From assembly GCF_904846675.1 (NCBI RefSeq), contig NZ_CAJHBT010000002.1, forward strand, positions 62,001 to 126,000: DNA of 64,000 bases. Reading direction: 5' to 3'. A program made the translations under genes and the position numbers. The stretch is from Psychrobacter urativorans. Its GTDB lineage: Bacteria > Pseudomonadota > Gammaproteobacteria > Pseudomonadales > Moraxellaceae. Each line of letters starts with the position of its first letter. Within the stretch, counting starts at the first letter, position 1. The notes under the pieces are model-generated. The model was not told the DNA's origin and ran no database searches. It saw nothing but the letters and a program-made list of their open reading frames with translations. Of this stretch, positions 1-8,101 are shown piece after piece.

Positions 1-812
1 ATTGGTTAGGGGCGCAGCAAGGCTACCGCGTCACGCTAGAGGATGGTGCAGCTATCGAGGCAGCACTGTTGGTAGGTGCAGACGGTCGCGGCTCGTTTGT
101 GCGCAAGCAAGCAGGGATTGAGCTGGATACTTTAGATTATAACCAGACCGCGATTTGCTGTGCCATTCAAACCGCCAAACCGCATCAAGCGACTGCCCGC
201 CAAGCGATGCTGCCCACCGGTACGCTAGCGCTATTGCCATTAGCAGATATCACAGTAGAGGATAAGGCCAATCCGCAACATTGGCAATCTGTGGTCTGGA
301 CATTACCGCGCAATCAAGCTTTGGCACTTATAGAAGAGCCGCCGCGAGTTATCGCTGATAAATTGGCGGCTGCTAGTACTTATGAGCTTGGTGCTATTAG
401 TCAGATTGAATCTATCGCCAGCTTCCCATTAGCTGCGCAGCAGGCGAAAAGCTATATCGCTGACAATTTAGTATTGATTGGTGATGCTGCTCATGGCGTA
501 CATCCGTTAGCAGGGCAAGGGCTAAACCTCGGGATGCTTGATGTCCTAGCGTTAAGCGCACAATTAGAGAACGACTTTGCCCGCAGTAGCGGTACTTTAT
601 GGGGCGTGAGTCAAACCTTACGCACTTATGAGCGTACGCGCCGTCCACATAACAGTCTGATGATGCACAGCTTTTCGGCATTAAACTGGTTATTTGCTGG
701 CGAGTTGGCACAATCACGGCCTGTGCAGCAGATTCGTAATGAAGGCATGTATCGCGTTAGCAAAATAAAGCCGCTAATGCGTTTGTTTGCTAAGCAGGCG
801 AGTGGAGTTTAA
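1..812 (+). CDS. FAD-dependent ubiquinone-biosynthesis hydroxylase (UbiH/UbiF/VisC family), 5' end missing
   Basis: The reading frame is open from the first bases of the window, so only the C-terminal two thirds of the protein is present and the start lies upstream. A G-A-D-G-x-G-S-x-V-R segment near the left edge and GDAAHGVHPLAGQGLNLG at residues about 160-177 of the visible part are the DG and GD FAD-binding motifs of the UbiH/UbiF/VisC/COQ6 aromatic hydroxylases. These enzymes hydroxylate the ring of ubiquinone precursors with NAD(P)H and O2 at the membrane. The visible part does not show which ring position is modified, so no symbol is given. The family call is firm; the exact paralogue is open. 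Confidence 0.85.
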   Translation, partial: WLGAQQGYRVTLEDGAAIEAALLVGADGRGSFVRKQAGIELDTLDYNQTAICCAIQTAKPHQATARQAMLPTGTLALLPLADITVEDKANPQHWQSVVWTLPRNQALALIEEPPRVIADKLAAASTYELGAISQIESIASFPLAAQQAKSYIADNLVLIGDAAHGVHPLAGQGLNLGMLDVLALSAQLENDFARSSGTLWGVSQTLRTYERTRRPHNSLMMHSFSALNWLFAGELAQSRPVQQIRNEGMYRVSKIKPLMRLFAKQASGV

Positions 813-839
813 AAGTTTAAGCATCATGAGGAAAGAGTC

Positions 840-1594
840 ATAAAAACTAAGTTATGGACAACAATGTTAATTATGGCAGGCGCTTTGACATTATCAGCAT
901 GTCAGACTCTTTCGGTATCGTCTTCTGAGCCAAACTCTGTGTCTAAAAGTTCTGATAACTATAAAAGTGAAAGTTATGGAAATCAAAATATTATCACTTT
1001 AGTACCAGATGTTCCTGATTCAGATGGCGATGGCGTCTTAGATGATGTAGACGCGTGCCCTGGAACCCCACTGCATACTGTAGTGGATAACACAGGTTGT
1101 ACCATAGTGGTTGATGTAGGGGGCCTTGAAATGGAGTTTCATGGGTTTTTCCCACCGATGAGCAGTCAATTACCCCCTATTTATCATCTAGAATTTGCAA
1201 AAATTGAAGAAAAACTTAATGAATATCCAGACGCCACTGTTTTTATTTTTGGTCATGTCGCATCAAATGAAACTAATAAAGACTCTTTAGCGACCTTTGG
1301 TTTCGAGTCTTTACCGCGTAATCGGGCACTTATTGTCAAAAATATGTTGGTACTAGAACATAATATTGCTTCTGAGCGTATCCATACTTATGATTGCTCA
1401 AACAATATCTTGCTATGGATACAGACGCTTTAGACCGTAACTTTGAAGTGCTCACTCTCAAAAATGTTGAGTCAAAAGACAGCCGCGTAACTTTGATGGC
1501 AAGCACTGAAGTGAATGACTTAATGGATCTTGAATATGTATCTTATACAAGAAAATATGGTGAATACGCAAAGCGCTGTGACAAGTTTGAATAG
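840..1594 (+). pseudogene. OmpA-like lipoprotein gene, frameshifted and with a damaged start codon
   Basis: Two overlapping frames (864-1433 and 1394-1594) together read as one OmpA/peptidoglycan-binding-type lipoprotein. It has a lipobox LSAC, a calcium-binding thrombospondin-type-3 style repeat (DSDGDGVLDDVDACPGT), and a C-terminal half with the OmpA-like pattern of a GH motif (FGHVASNETN), then LPRNRA and SERIHTY. A one-base shift somewhere in 1395-1430 moves the C-terminus into another frame. A good Shine-Dalgarno (GAGGAAAG, 828-835) sits about 5-8 bases before an ATA at 840 rather than an ATG. From that ATA the frame reads IKTKLWTTM, giving the positively charged signal-peptide start that the ATG at 864 lacks. 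I infer a decaying gene. An alternative is weak translation from ATG 864 of a truncated product, or a sequencing error at the shift. Confidence 0.7.
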
Positions 1595-1639
1595 CGGTAT
1601 AAATGATGGTTAATTATTATCAAATATTAAATTTACGCA

Positions 1640-2551
1640 TCACCCTAAAGCCGAAAACACCACCATCAGCACCGGCGAGACAATATTAATAATAAAGCCA
1701 AAACTAATAGCCAGCGGCACAACTTTTAGGCCGCCTGACTGCTGAATAATCGGTAACGTAAAGTCCATGCTCGTTGCACCGCCAAGTCCTACCGCTGCCG
1801 ATGGATACTGGCGCATAAATACCGGAATAAAAATCAGTGCAAAAAACTCGCGTATCAAGTCATTAAAGAGTGCCACACTTCCCCAAATCGCCCCATAAGC
1901 ATCGGTCATAACGATAGCCGATAGCGAATACCACCCAAATCCTGAAGCCAGTGCTAGCCCTTTCGTCCATGAGACATCCGTAAACAACAGCGCAAATATT
2001 AGCCCACCAACCAATACCGATAGCGTAAAGATAATACTCATCTCCACACCACGTTTATTCAGCAGCACTTCTTTAAGCGTGATGCCTGAGCCTTTTAGAC
2101 CAATACCAACTAGCAGTATTAACAGCATCAGCATAATTGTCATAGTGGTGTCATGTGGCATATAAGCGGCTGGCAAGAAGTGCCCGATGATAAAGCCGAG
2201 TACCACACAAATAACTTGAACTAAACTGCCACGAATACTAACGCGGTGCTGCTGAGACTTAGCGCTTGGCTTTTTGGCATGCCACGGGTGCAGATGATCA
2301 AACAGCATCAGCGCAAGTAACCCTGTACCGATAGTCAATATCGATAATACCGTCACATAAAGCGCAATCTCTCCCAGCTGACTGCCTAATTCTTCGACTT
2401 GCGACAGCTCAATACCGATGAGGGTTAAGATAATAAAGATCAGATAAGACAAGCCTTTATCCGCAAACTTAGTTAGCTTTGGGTTGCTAGGAATAACAAA
2501 GCCAATAAATAGCGGCATTAAGACTAAAACAAGGGTGACTAGGCTTTGCAT
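1640..2551 (-). CDS. lysO: LysO-type L-lysine exporter (YbjE / DUF340 family)
   Basis: This 303-residue, highly hydrophobic protein has about eight predicted membrane segments. It matches the LysO/YbjE family in length (E. coli about 300 residues) and in segments such as the LTLIGIELSQVEELG N-terminal stretch and GFGWYSLSAIVMTDAYGAIWG in the second half. The family exports L-lysine across the inner membrane. A cytoplasmic loop near residue 100 is rich in K, S and H. The gene stands alone, convergent with the broken lipoprotein gene. A second basic-amino-acid exporter (LysE/ArgO type) lies about 3 kb away at 5728-6330. The family call is strong; the substrate is inferred from the family. Confidence 0.85.
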   Translation of the reverse strand: MQSLVTLVLVLMPLFIGFVIPSNPKLTKFADKGLSYLIFIILTLIGIELSQVEELGSQLGEIALYVTVLSILTIGTGLLALMLFDHLHPWHAKKPSAKSQQHRVSIRGSLVQVICVVLGFIIGHFLPAAYMPHDTTMTIMLMLLILLVGIGLKGSGITLKEVLLNKRGVEMSIIFTLSVLVGGLIFALLFTDVSWTKGLALASGFGWYSLSAIVMTDAYGAIWGSVALFNDLIREFFALIFIPVFMRQYPSAAVGLGGATSMDFTLPIIQQSGGLKVVPLAISFGFIINIVSPVLMVVFSALG

Positions 2552-2616
2552 GAGGGCAGGCTCGTAAATTTTTTACTAAACCGGCGATTGTAACATAACA
2601 AGATATAAAATCTGGA

Positions 2617-3004
2617 ATGGCTAGGCAAAATTCATCGTTAGAAGAGGCGAATATAAGCAATCTATTACGCCAGTCGTTTTGTCTGCTTCAGCTGGCTTAT
2701 TTATTGACGGCTCAATGGCACTTATCAAAGGCTTATCTGCTAAATCAGGATAATATTTTCAATAATGACCTCCGCGACTTTTACAGCGTTGATAAGCCGA
2801 TTGAGCTATTAGCGTCGCTAACTGCAACTGTCCGGATAGTTGAAAGTACGCCAGCTTATCGAGTGTCGCGGCACTATGTCAAGGGCAGGTGAAGACAGAA
2901 GCCTCAGGTGGCATTACGCCTGAGAGTGTCCAAGCCGTCGCACAAACGGCGTTGATTTTATCAGTACCACCGCGTTAGACATTGGGCTTGATTTCAGCTC
3001 TTAG
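2617..3004 (+). pseudogene. nadC: Decayed nadC (nicotinate-nucleotide pyrophosphorylase) remnant
   Basis: No intact frame spans this stretch, but pieces in different frames look like NadC. From 2889 one frame reads KTEASGGITPESVQAVAQT, then after a one-base slip near 2950 another frame reads VDFISTTALDIGLDFS up to a stop at 3002-3004. NadC proteins end with an E-A-S-G-G-I-x-x-x-x-V/L-x-x-x-A-x-T-G-V-D-x-I-S block followed by L-D-x-x-x-x-F/L, so order and spacing agree. The frame at 2617-2892 carries AYLLNQDNI (compare AYLIKENHI of NadC) and TVRIVES. There are at least two frame changes and large parts of a 280-residue enzyme are missing. The C-terminal match is convincing; assignment of the 5' half is weaker. 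Confidence 0.6.
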
Positions 3005-3238
3005 TTTTGATGGCTTCAGTAGCCTTAAAAGTATCATTATTTAATAGTTTAACGATCGCTTGATCATCGTTTTTGAGCTTTGAATTAGTTGATATTGCAA
3101 CGCCCAAAAATCAGGTGAAGTTAATGATTTAATTAGGTTATCCGCCTATGATACAATGCCGCTGCTAACCGCCTATTGGGTCATCGCTGCACACGCACGA
3201 TGGCCTTATCTTTTTGCCGATGGAAAAGTGAGCGTTCA

Positions 3239-3880
3239 GTGGATACTGAAATTATCAAAATTATCTTAGCTTTTATGGTGCTGATTAATCCGTTTAGCGC
3301 CCTGACGCTATTTTTGGATTTAACCCGTGGCTACTCGATGCATAATCGACGTAAAGTTGCCCGTATTTCCTGTCTGACCATTTTTATCACCATCAGCTTT
3401 TTTACGGTGGTAGGCGAGTCAATGCTCAACATACTGGGTATCTCTATCGGCTCGTTTCAGATGGCTGGCGGGATTTTAGTGTTTTTAATTGCTATTAATA
3501 TGATGAATGGTGATGGTAATCCGGTCAAACCGGATCAAGAAAACTTCGACGTCGATCATGTACAGCATAACCCGCCAACCACGGCCGCAGCGGTGGTACC
3601 GCTCGCTATTCCGATGATGATTGGTCCTGGCGGTATCTCGACAGTGATTATTTATTCTTCACAAATCTCTGGCATACTTCGCGTGTCTGCGGTACTTATC
3701 GCCGGTTTGCTGATTAGTATTTTTTGTTATCTAGCCTTAATGGCAGCAGGGCGTATCAGCCGTTTGCTGGGTGATACCGGACTCAATATTATGAGCCGAA
3801 TTATGGGTATGCTACTAGCGGCAGTTTCTATCGAGATTATCGTCACCGCTCTGCGTACGTTGTTTCCTAATTTGATGTAA
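3239..3880 (+). CDS. MarC family inner-membrane protein
   Basis: About 213 residues with six hydrophobic segments. The MarC/YhgN (UPF0056) family pattern is clear: an early LINPFSALTLFLDLT segment, GESMLNILGISIGSFQMAGGILVFLIA in the middle, and PLAIPMMIGPGGISTVI after a polar loop. Function is unknown for the family. The frame is open further upstream to a TTG at 3176, but those extra residues (RCTRTMALSFCRW) are unlike the family. The GTG at 3239 gives a start VDTEIIKIILAF that fits known MarC N-termini, with only a weak ribosome site before it. It follows the nadC remnant after a roughly 230-bp non-coding stretch. The family call is firm; the start is uncertain. Confidence 0.8.
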   Translation: MDTEIIKIILAFMVLINPFSALTLFLDLTRGYSMHNRRKVARISCLTIFITISFFTVVGESMLNILGISIGSFQMAGGILVFLIAINMMNGDGNPVKPDQENFDVDHVQHNPPTTAAAVVPLAIPMMIGPGGISTVIIYSSQISGILRVSAVLIAGLLISIFCYLALMAAGRISRLLGDTGLNIMSRIMGMLLAAVSIEIIVTALRTLFPNLM

Positions 3881-4228
3881 AGGTTTTCTTAGTACCTCTT
3901 GCTAGAATTATATTTGCTAGAACTATATTGGATTATCACACCCAAAATTTATCACTCTATCAGCACTTCTCATCAAAATTTTGGCTGCTTAAAAATTAAG
4001 CAGCTTATGACACTCCTCTTATATAAAAAATATGACAAAACAGGAAGGCTGACCTATAACCATGGCTATATGTTAGCCTCTCAATTCTGGTAGCTTTCAA
4101 CCATATTTTATCAATCAAAACGCCTTAACTAGAGTGTCTCCGCAGTCCTATCAATCACCAAAAGTCTCCCTTCTAAACAGCATTCATGAAAATATGTTAT
4201 AGTAAAACCTCTTTATTTTCAGCAGGAG
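3881..4228. other. Non-coding stretch between marC-family gene and tmm, with a strong inverted repeat
   Basis: I see no convincing gene in these roughly 350 bases; a 64-residue frame at 3899 has no family look and no ribosome site. A perfect 9-bp inverted repeat GCTGCTTAA-AAA-TTAAGCAGC lies at 3984-4004, immediately preceded by the palindrome CAAAATTTTG (3974-3983). It lacks a clear downstream T-run on the + strand, so it may be a weak terminator for the upstream gene or a remnant. Near 3900 the words TTGCTAGAATTATAT and TTGCTAGAACTATAT form a short imperfect tandem repeat. The tmm promoter presumably lies in 4150-4215 (TATAGTAAAACC region at 4198), but no clean -35/-10 pair stands out. Confidence 0.4.
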
Positions 4229-4234
4229 ATGATA

Positions 4235-5614
4235 TTGATTAAGCAACAGATTGCTATTTTAGGTGCAGGTCCAAGCGGTTTGGCACAATTGCGTGCTTTT
4301 GAAGCCGCCCGTTTAGCAGGTGTTAAAAACTTGCCGGAAATAGTTTGTTATGAGAAACAAAATGATATCGGCGGTATGTGGAATTATACCTGGCGCACTG
4401 GTCTCGATAGAAATGGTGAGCCGGTACATGGCAGCATGTATCGCTATTTGTGGTCGAACGGCCCAAAAGAATGCTTAGAGTTTGCAGATTATTCGTTTGA
4501 AGAGCATTTTGGTCAACCTATTCCGTCATATCCCCCGCGTGAAGTCTTAAAAGACTACATCATGGGTCGAATTGATAAGCAAGATGTGCGCAAATATATT
4601 CGCTTTGAGTGCCCTGTACGCTGGGTTACCTTTGATGATGAAACCCAAAAATTCACAGTTACGGTCATGAACCATAAAACCGGTGAGCAAGAGACCGACG
4701 AGTTTGATTATGTCGTCGTGGCTACTGGTCACTTCTCAACCCCGAATATGCCTTATTTTGAAGGCTTAGAAGAATTTTCTGGTCGCGTTCTGCATGCCCA
4801 TGACTTCCGCGATGCTTTAGAGTTCCAAGATCAAGACATTTTATTGGTGGGTAGCAGCTATTCAGCAGAAGATATTGGTACACAGTGCTATAAGTATGGT
4901 ACTAAGTCAGTCACCATTAGCTATCGAAGTAAGGCGCTTGGTTATGACTGGCCCGAGGGTATCAAAGAGGTGCCATTACTGACCCACTTTGAAGGCGATG
5001 TCGCGCACTTTGCAGATGGTACTAGTCAAATTTATGACGCTATCATTATGTGCACGGGTTATTTATTCCATTTCCCATTCTTGCCTGATGAGTTACGTCT
5101 ACAAACCCATAATTGCTTGTACCCAGCCAATTTATATAAAGGTATATTCTGGCAGCCTAATCCCAAGCTAATTTATTTAGGTATGCAGGACCAGTACTTC
5201 ACCTTTAATATGTTTGATGCGCAAGCATGGTACGTGCGGGATGTCATCCTAGATGACATTCAATTACCTGAGTTAGTGGCACGCGAACAAGATGAGCAGC
5301 AATGGCTCGCGCGTCACGAGCAACTTAGTAGCGTCAACCATTCAATTGAGTTCCAAGCGAGCTATATTCGTGATTTGACCAATGCCACAGATTATCCAGA
5401 GTTTGCGGTTGAGAAGCAGGGGGATATTTTTAAGGAGTGGCAAAAGGATAAAGTCGCAGATATTATGGGCTTTAGAGAAAAAGCTTATCGTTCTACTTTA
5501 ACAGGTACTTTAGCGCCTGAATTGCCAGTGCCTTGGTTAAGCGTTCTTGATGATTCGTTAGAGCACTATTTAAACTTATCATTTGTGAAAAGTAAAATAA
5601 AGAAAGCCAGTTAA
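4235..5614 (+). CDS. tmm: Trimethylamine monooxygenase (flavin-containing monooxygenase)
   Basis: A flavin monooxygenase of about 459 residues that oxidises trimethylamine to trimethylamine N-oxide using NADPH and O2. Visible motifs, in order: FAD-binding GAGPSG near the N-terminus, the FMO signature FSGRVLHAHDF at about 182-192, NADPH-binding GSSYSAED at about 206-213, CTGYLFHFPFLPDEL, and GMQDQYFTFNMFDAQAW, which is typical of bacterial Tmm rather than Baeyer-Villiger enzymes. The start is decided by the ribosome site: AGGAG at 4224-4228 directly abuts the ATG at 4229, which is too close, but lies 6 bases before the TTG at 4235. That start gives MIKQQIAILGAGPSG, matching known Tmm N-termini. 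The gene appears monocistronic and ends at a strong terminator. Substrate assignment rests on motif resemblance. Confidence 0.85.
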   Translation: MIKQQIAILGAGPSGLAQLRAFEAARLAGVKNLPEIVCYEKQNDIGGMWNYTWRTGLDRNGEPVHGSMYRYLWSNGPKECLEFADYSFEEHFGQPIPSYPPREVLKDYIMGRIDKQDVRKYIRFECPVRWVTFDDETQKFTVTVMNHKTGEQETDEFDYVVVATGHFSTPNMPYFEGLEEFSGRVLHAHDFRDALEFQDQDILLVGSSYSAEDIGTQCYKYGTKSVTISYRSKALGYDWPEGIKEVPLLTHFEGDVAHFADGTSQIYDAIIMCTGYLFHFPFLPDELRLQTHNCLYPANLYKGIFWQPNPKLIYLGMQDQYFTFNMFDAQAWYVRDVILDDIQLPELVAREQDEQQWLARHEQLSSVNHSIEFQASYIRDLTNATDYPEFAVEKQGDIFKEWQKDKVADIMGFREKAYRSTLTGTLAPELPVPWLSVLDDSLEHYLNLSFVKSKIKKAS

Positions 5615-5641
5615 TTATCAATATATAATCATTATTTTATT

Positions 5642-5678
5642 AAGCCAAACACGTATGCTATGCGTGTTTGGCTTTTTT
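5642..5678. terminator. Bidirectional rho-independent terminator between tmm and the LysE-type gene
   Basis: A 12-bp perfect stem AAGCCAAACACG (5642-5653) pairs with CGTGTTTGGCTT (5663-5674) around a 9-base loop and runs into a T-run on the + strand. It sits 28 bases after the tmm stop. A short CTTATG-type tandem repeat follows at about 5679-5700, just before the 3' end of the converging gene. Confidence 0.9.
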
Positions 5679-5727
5679 GCTTATGCTTATGCTTATGCCT
5701 ATCTTAGCTTTAGTATTAGTTCTGATA

Positions 5728-6330
5728 TCAGCTTTGGTATAGATGCCATGCTAAGTACAACATCAATAAGCCTACTAAGGCATCCAATATATTCCATGCT
5801 TTTGGCTGTGCAAATATTGGTTTTAGTAACCACGCACCATAGCCTAATGCAAAAAAGAATAAAAATGAGGCACTGACTGCGCCGCTAGCGAAGACCAGTT
5901 TGCTGCTCGCACCGGTTGATACCATTCCTACCAGTACTAAAGTATCTAAATAAACGTGCGGATTCAGCCATGTAAAGCCAAAACATAACAATAAGGCTTT
6001 TTTTAAGCTAGTAACCACTTGTCCCTCAGCAGTTAATGTATGCGATAAGCGCACGCTGGCATATAAGCTTTGTAAACCGTAGCCAAGCAAAAATACCACC
6101 CCTGTGAGCTTGGCAATAGTAACCAGTTGCGGGTATTGAGAAGTTACTGCTCCAAATCCTGCCACACCCGCCGATATAAGTAATGCATCACTGACCGCGC
6201 AAAACAGACAGATAATAAAAATATGCTCGCGTTTAATTCCTTGCTTGAGGACAAAAGCATTTTGTGAGCCAATCGCTAGAATCAGCGATAGTCCTAGTAA
6301 TAGACCAGAAAAATAATCAGTAGCATGCAT
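5728..6330 (-). CDS. LysE/ArgO family basic amino acid exporter
   Basis: A 200-residue membrane protein with about six hydrophobic segments. It carries the LysE/ArgO N-terminal signature LSLILAIGSQNAFVLKQG (E. coli ArgO: about 211 residues, same GxxNAFVLRQG motif) and the LNPHVYLDTLVLVG segment typical of ArgO/LysE. Family members export L-arginine and/or L-lysine across the inner membrane. It is transcribed away from the hypothetical gene at 6455 and ends toward the terminator shared with tmm. No adjacent LysG/ArgP-type regulator is present, so control is not visible here. Which amino acid it exports cannot be told from the sequence. Confidence 0.85.
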   Translation of the reverse strand: MHATDYFSGLLLGLSLILAIGSQNAFVLKQGIKREHIFIICLFCAVSDALLISAGVAGFGAVTSQYPQLVTIAKLTGVVFLLGYGLQSLYASVRLSHTLTAEGQVVTSLKKALLLCFGFTWLNPHVYLDTLVLVGMVSTGASSKLVFASGAVSASFLFFFALGYGAWLLKPIFAQPKAWNILDALVGLLMLYLAWHLYQS

Positions 6331-6454
6331 AATGTGTGCTTTTTGGGTAATAAAACGTTGACGTTTGCTTACTGGCAGAGCGGTAAAAAACTGTTAAGAT
6401 ACGTTATTGAATCAGCGCATGCAATTATAATATAGGCGAGGAGCAGAGTAGGTT

Positions 6455-7225
6455 ATGGTCATAAGTTTGACGAGAATGCTACAGTCATTTGGACAAGCAC
6501 ATGATGACCTGCCGACAACGGCTGCCAAAAATGTGCAGCAAGCTGCTGCTAATAATGCTAATAATGAAGCTAACCGCGATGACAACAACAGTACCAGTAT
6601 GGGTGATGACCAAAAAGCTCCAATTGCTTCACCGCTTACCGCACCCCAACGTGTCGAACGTATTTGTAATGCCTTAGCGCAAGTGAATGATATTCGCACG
6701 CCAACACCGTTGACGGATCGATACTTGGCTAACCGTGCGCAGTTGCGCCCGACCAATCGCCCTCCTTTTGATCCTGATACTTTATGGTATCTCAAATATG
6801 GATGTTGCCCGATTATGACTGAGCTTGTTGATGTGGTCGATGAGGCCACTTTAAATGCCATGCCTATTGAGGCAGTGGCTGTTCTAGACCGGATAAATGG
6901 CAAACTAAAACGCTACCACGACTGGAGCGATGAGCTGAATGAACAGCAACAACAACAGCATAATGAGCGTCAGTTTGTGATTGATAAGCTGGTGAGTGAG
7001 AGTATTCCAGAAGCGCTACATCATTATGAACAGCTGCTACGTTTTAGTCCCCATCGTACTAAAAACCGTACGGTACAAGGTAATATGACGGCGGGCGGTA
7101 TGCTTACTGATTTGTTCCTAGAAGTTGATTATGAACTCGATGAATTGTTAGATGAGCTGCATCAAACGGTAATGAGCCGTCTGGCCTCAACCCATCGCTA
7201 TGTTAAAAGTCGCACTAAAAGCTAA
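6455..7225 (+). CDS. Uncharacterised protein, first of three tandem paralogues
   Basis: A 256-residue soluble-looking protein whose family I do not recognise. Residues about 20-60 are low-complexity (A, N, Q, D rich), and a second glutamine run (EQQQQQHNE) lies at about 164-172. The C-terminal part reads FVIDKLVSESIPEALHHYEQ, then after a gap a leucine/acidic helix with DELLDELHQ and RLASTHRYVKSR. The same order of elements (F-x-I-x-K-L then I-P-E-x-L-x-x-Y, then L-D-x-L-L-x-x-L, then RY-L/V) recurs in the next two genes, so I infer a shared alpha-helical domain. The start ATG has GAGGAG about 14-19 bases upstream and AGTAGG closer. It is divergent from the LysE-type gene. No signal peptide is seen. 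Function unknown. Confidence 0.75.
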   Translation: MVISLTRMLQSFGQAHDDLPTTAAKNVQQAAANNANNEANRDDNNSTSMGDDQKAPIASPLTAPQRVERICNALAQVNDIRTPTPLTDRYLANRAQLRPTNRPPFDPDTLWYLKYGCCPIMTELVDVVDEATLNAMPIEAVAVLDRINGKLKRYHDWSDELNEQQQQQHNERQFVIDKLVSESIPEALHHYEQLLRFSPHRTKNRTVQGNMTAGGMLTDLFLEVDYELDELLDELHQTVMSRLASTHRYVKSRTKS

Positions 7226-7269
7226 CGTTGATTGTCACACTACAAATAAGAGACGCATTGCATAACAAT

Positions 7270-7298
7270 ATAAGGCTTTAATACGGCCTTATTTTTTT
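7270..7298 (+). terminator. Probable rho-independent terminator
   Basis: ATAAGGC (7270-7276) pairs with GCCTTAT (7286-7292) and is followed by a run of T. It lies 45 bases after the first hypothetical gene and separates it from the second. Confidence 0.7.
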
Positions 7299-7415
7299 GT
7301 TTAATAGTATATGCTTAATAACTCTTTAATAGTGAAAGTGAGTAGCTCAAGCACGCTTTGAATTAATCAGAACTATAAAAACAATAAGTTTAGTAAATAA
7401 TTTAATAAGGATAAG

Positions 7416-8087
7416 ATGATGACCCAAATAACTGCCATGCTAGTGATGTTTGTTTTATACGGTGTGCTGCCAGCAGCTGGGTTATATTTGGGCTACCGTG
7501 GTATCAAAAAAGTCACTGCGCCTAAGATGCTGGAATATAAAGCCATGCCTCAGTTGGGTTATATTCCGGAAAAGAGCTTACCAGATGCGGTAAAAACAGT
7601 GCTTGCTGAAATTAATAAAAAAGGCGACAAGCTGCGCGTTATTTATGGTGATACCAATAACGATGGCAAGATTGATGATACTGATTCGGTCACTGAAACC
7701 TACATTATGATTCAAAATCTGATGGATAAACATATTCCACAAGCAGTAGCAGATTACCGTCGTTTGCATGATCTAGATGGTGCGCGTGTTGACAGTACCA
7801 AGATTAAACATTCTAATGTCACCGGAAAAGAAGCACTATTAGAGGTGCTTGGAACCATTAATGTACAATTTGATGACTTGCTTGATGCGTCATATCATCA
7901 AGATGGGCAAAAACTACTGGTGACCAATCGTTATCTGCAACAGCGTTTTGATAATTCCGCCTCTAATATGCAGGTTCAACGTGTTACCAATGACACTCTT
8001 AATGACGACGTTAATAAGGATGTTATTGGTAAGTCTATTCAGAATCCTACCATTGACAAAACTACCATTGATAAAATTAAATTGTAA
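7416..8087 (+). CDS. Uncharacterised membrane-anchored protein with an EF-hand-like loop, second paralogue
   Basis: 223 residues, family not recognised. An N-terminal hydrophobic segment (about residues 5-28, LVMFVLYGVLPAAGLYLGY) should anchor it in the inner membrane; the rest is soluble. Around residue 75 lies DTNNDGKIDDTD, which fits the D-x-N-x-D-G-x-I-x-x-x-D calcium loop of EF-hand/dockerin proteins. The C-terminal half (YIMIQNLMDKHIPQAVADYR, then FDDLLDASYHQ and NRYLQQRF) follows the same layout as its neighbours at 6455 and 8102. The start ATG at 7416 has AAGG 6-9 bases upstream; a second ATG follows directly. It is 14 bases from the third gene, so the two are probably co-transcribed. 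Function unknown. Confidence 0.75.
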   Translation: MMTQITAMLVMFVLYGVLPAAGLYLGYRGIKKVTAPKMLEYKAMPQLGYIPEKSLPDAVKTVLAEINKKGDKLRVIYGDTNNDGKIDDTDSVTETYIMIQNLMDKHIPQAVADYRRLHDLDGARVDSTKIKHSNVTGKEALLEVLGTINVQFDDLLDASYHQDGQKLLVTNRYLQQRFDNSASNMQVQRVTNDTLNDDVNKDVIGKSIQNPTIDKTTIDKIKL

Positions 8088-8101
8088 ATGGTCAGTTGTG
8101 A

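Noticed and set aside
3899..4093. 64-residue frame between the MarC-family gene and tmm
   Set aside because: It starts in a short tandem repeat, has no ribosome site and its composition is that of the surrounding non-coding DNA.
5679..5700. CTTATG tandem repeat as a phase-variation tract
   Set aside because: Only about three units, located after a terminator in non-coding DNA, so slippage would not change any gene.
5655..5876. Open frame opposite the LysE-type gene (+ strand, 73 residues)
   Set aside because: It starts inside a strong terminator, contains a low-complexity AYAYAY run from a short tandem repeat, and overlaps the real gene on the other strand.
6412..6903. 163-residue frame on the - strand
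   Set aside because: Serine/alanine-rich antisense shadow of the hypothetical gene at 6455, with no ribosome site or family resemblance.
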